Shown one piece after another: positions 5,839 through 7,248 of a stretch of 7,248 nucleotides of DNA. The first letter of the stretch is position 1, and the number at the start of each line of letters is the position of its first letter. Origin of the DNA: Bacteroidota bacterium (GTDB lineage Bacteria; Bacteroidota; Bacteroidia; Bacteroidales; JAAYUG01). Position numbers and translations under genes: made by a program. The stretch is taken from assembly GCA_021812865.1 (NCBI GenBank), contig JAKAMP010000132.1, forward strand, positions 1 through 7,248. Direction: 5' to 3'. The notes beneath the pieces are model-generated. The model did not search any database. It was not told the origin of the DNA and was given only the letters and a program-made list of their open reading frames with translations.

Positions 5839-7235
5839 CAGTCATCTGCATACAACTTTTGCAGTAATTTTTCAAGTTCAGGAATGCCCAGGTTTCCTGC
5901 GACGATTTTTTTGTCCTTACCGATCAGGTAAATTACCGGCAGGTATTCGAGTTGATAATCCCTTACCAGGTTGGCATTTCCGGCTCCTGTTACTTCTATC
6001 CACGTTGGGTTAGCGGTTTCGGTATGTTTAAGCCATACCTGCCGGTCGTCCGACATACATACCGCATATACGCTCAGTCGTTTTGAACCATACCGGCTGC
6101 TGATCCTGGTAATCTCCGAAGAAGCATATTTGCAGGCGGGACAGTTCAGGTCGAAGAAAAATACTATCGTGTACCGGTCGTTCAGGGAAGAAATATTCCG
6201 CACTTTCCCATCCGGGCCGGGCAGGGAAAGCCCCGGAGGTACTGTTCCCGGAAGAGTTACTTTCATTAAATCGATCTTGGTCTGAAGTTTTTGGAGCGTT
6301 GCCTCACTAAAACCAGCAACATCCCCGGCTTTGATGATTTGTTCTGCTACGTAAACATATACCCTTTCACTTCCCGGAAATCGCCGGTGGGTGTAATTCT
6401 GCAAAAGCCAGGTGAAAAGGAAATCCCTGTATGGTTTGCTCACGGAGAAATTCTGCCCGGCGAACCCTATGACTTTGATCAGTGAATCGTTCGATTGCGG
6501 TATCATCCGGTTAAAATACATGTCCAGTTTTTCAGCAGGATAGGGAGTGTGCAACAACCTCGCATCGGAAAGGTCAATCCCGTCAAGGAAATGACTTATT
6601 GTTCGGTAATACAGATATCTCAAGCTGGTGGTGGTCATGCCTTTGGGTTGCCACTGGGGAATGTCATTCTTTAACATGCGTATAACGCCTGCCGTAAGTG
6701 AATGGGGGTATTGCCTGATGAAGCTGTCTTTCAGCAGCTCCAGGCTTACTCTCGTTTCTTTCATCCGTTTTCTGAATATTTCCGTCGAATCGGGTAGGGA
6801 ATTGTCAACCAGAAGTTCATAATGCTTGTATAGATCCTGGATATGCTGTGCACCTTTCTGATAGGATAGGTACAATGAGGTTTCACAGGAATCACTGATC
6901 TTCATGGTTCCAAGAAGGTTTCTAATGTCTGCTGTTACAGTTAATGACTGATCCTTTCCGATCAGGAGATCAAAGTACCGGTTACCCGGAATGACAAAGA
7001 AGTACAGGCCTTCGTCAAGCTTTCTGTTGTTCCAGGTTCCCTGGCCTGCCTTGTCCAGATTTATTGTATCCAGTGCATATTGTTTGTTCTGCCAGTAATA
7101 CCCGGCTATCAGTTCCTGGTTTTCAAGCCCAGCTAATTGGAAATGAATGGAAGCCTTTTGTCCATTCACAGTTGAGGACAGACAAATTATAAGGATGAAA
7201 AGCAGGCTGCAAGATGGATGTAACAAACGACTCAT
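5838..7235 (-). CDS. Periplasmic TlpA-like thioredoxin-fold protein with DUF4369/DUF5106-type N-terminal region
   Basis: This 465-residue protein is predicted to be exported and to act in thiol redox chemistry in the periplasm. It has a Sec signal peptide (1-25: basic start, hydrophobic core LLFILIICLSS, likely cleavage after VNG). Residues about 28-115 form a beta-rich domain (AGYYWQNKQYALDTINLD, then LYFFVIPG) like those in DUF4369/DUF5106 proteins. Residues about 120-325 form a mostly helical middle. The C-terminal thioredoxin fold (about 333-465) has the active site CPAC (365-368) after FFFDLN and the cis-Pro loop YLPV with Pro433. An intact CxxC argues for oxidoreductase activity; redox direction and partner are unknown. 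The ATG at 7235 is chosen because the signal peptide follows directly, although the frame stays open to the window edge 13 bases upstream. It is convergent with the importer operon, so no functional link is implied. Confidence 0.9.
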   Translation of the reverse strand: MSRLLHPSCSLLFILIICLSSTVNGQKASIHFQLAGLENQELIAGYYWQNKQYALDTINLDKAGQGTWNNRKLDEGLYFFVIPGNRYFDLLIGKDQSLTVTADIRNLLGTMKISDSCETSLYLSYQKGAQHIQDLYKHYELLVDNSLPDSTEIFRKRMKETRVSLELLKDSFIRQYPHSLTAGVIRMLKNDIPQWQPKGMTTTSLRYLYYRTISHFLDGIDLSDARLLHTPYPAEKLDMYFNRMIPQSNDSLIKVIGFAGQNFSVSKPYRDFLFTWLLQNYTHRRFPGSERVYVYVAEQIIKAGDVAGFSEATLQKLQTKIDLMKVTLPGTVPPGLSLPGPDGKVRNISSLNDRYTIVFFFDLNCPACKYASSEITRISSRYGSKRLSVYAVCMSDDRQVWLKHTETANPTWIEVTGAGNANLVRDYQLEYLPVIYLIGKDKKIVAGNLGIPELEKLLQKLYADD

Positions 7236-7248
7236 AAAAGTTGGATTA

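Overview
The window looks like a chromosomal segment from a member of the Bacteroidota, probably Bacteroidales-like. Three things point there: a type IX secretion system (T9SS) C-terminal sorting domain, a TlpA-like thioredoxin protein with the N-terminal regions typical of that phylum, and AT-rich leaders without clear Shine-Dalgarno sites, one of them preceded by a TAnnTTTG-type -7 element. I see no RNA genes, CRISPR array, insertion sequence or phage genes. Coding density is high and no gap exceeds about 85 bases.

Layout: (1) Bases 2-1972 (+) hold the 3' part of a secreted serine endopeptidase of the lysyl endopeptidase (Lys-C) family. It carries an accessory beta-rich region and a T9SS sorting domain; its signal peptide lies off the left edge. 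(2) Bases 1986-5600 (+) form an ABC importer locus of the iron/siderophore/heme/vitamin B12 class: substrate-binding lipoprotein, a small helical protein of unknown function, FecCD/BtuC-type permease, and an ATPase with a C-terminal extension. (3) Bases 5612-5827 (+) encode a 71-residue protein with two membrane segments that follows the ATPase closely. (4) Bases 5838-7235 (-) encode a periplasmic thioredoxin-like protein, convergent with the rest. A 10-bp-stem hairpin lies between the two gene groups and overlaps both stop codons.

How the genes may work together: the lipoprotein would capture a metal chelate or corrinoid in the periplasm and deliver it to the permease-ATPase pair for import. 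The exported protease sits only 13 bases upstream of the lipoprotein gene. It could therefore be co-transcribed and might release a host- or protein-bound ligand, but that is inference. No outer-membrane TonB-dependent receptor and no cobalamin riboswitch are visible, so the substrate cannot be assigned. A probable internal promoter at 3223 may allow the small helical protein, permease and ATPase to be transcribed apart from the lipoprotein.

The window is mostly recognisable biology. The parts least explained by known families are the small helical protein inside the transporter locus, the ATPase C-terminal extension with its atypical Q-loop, and the two-helix membrane protein.
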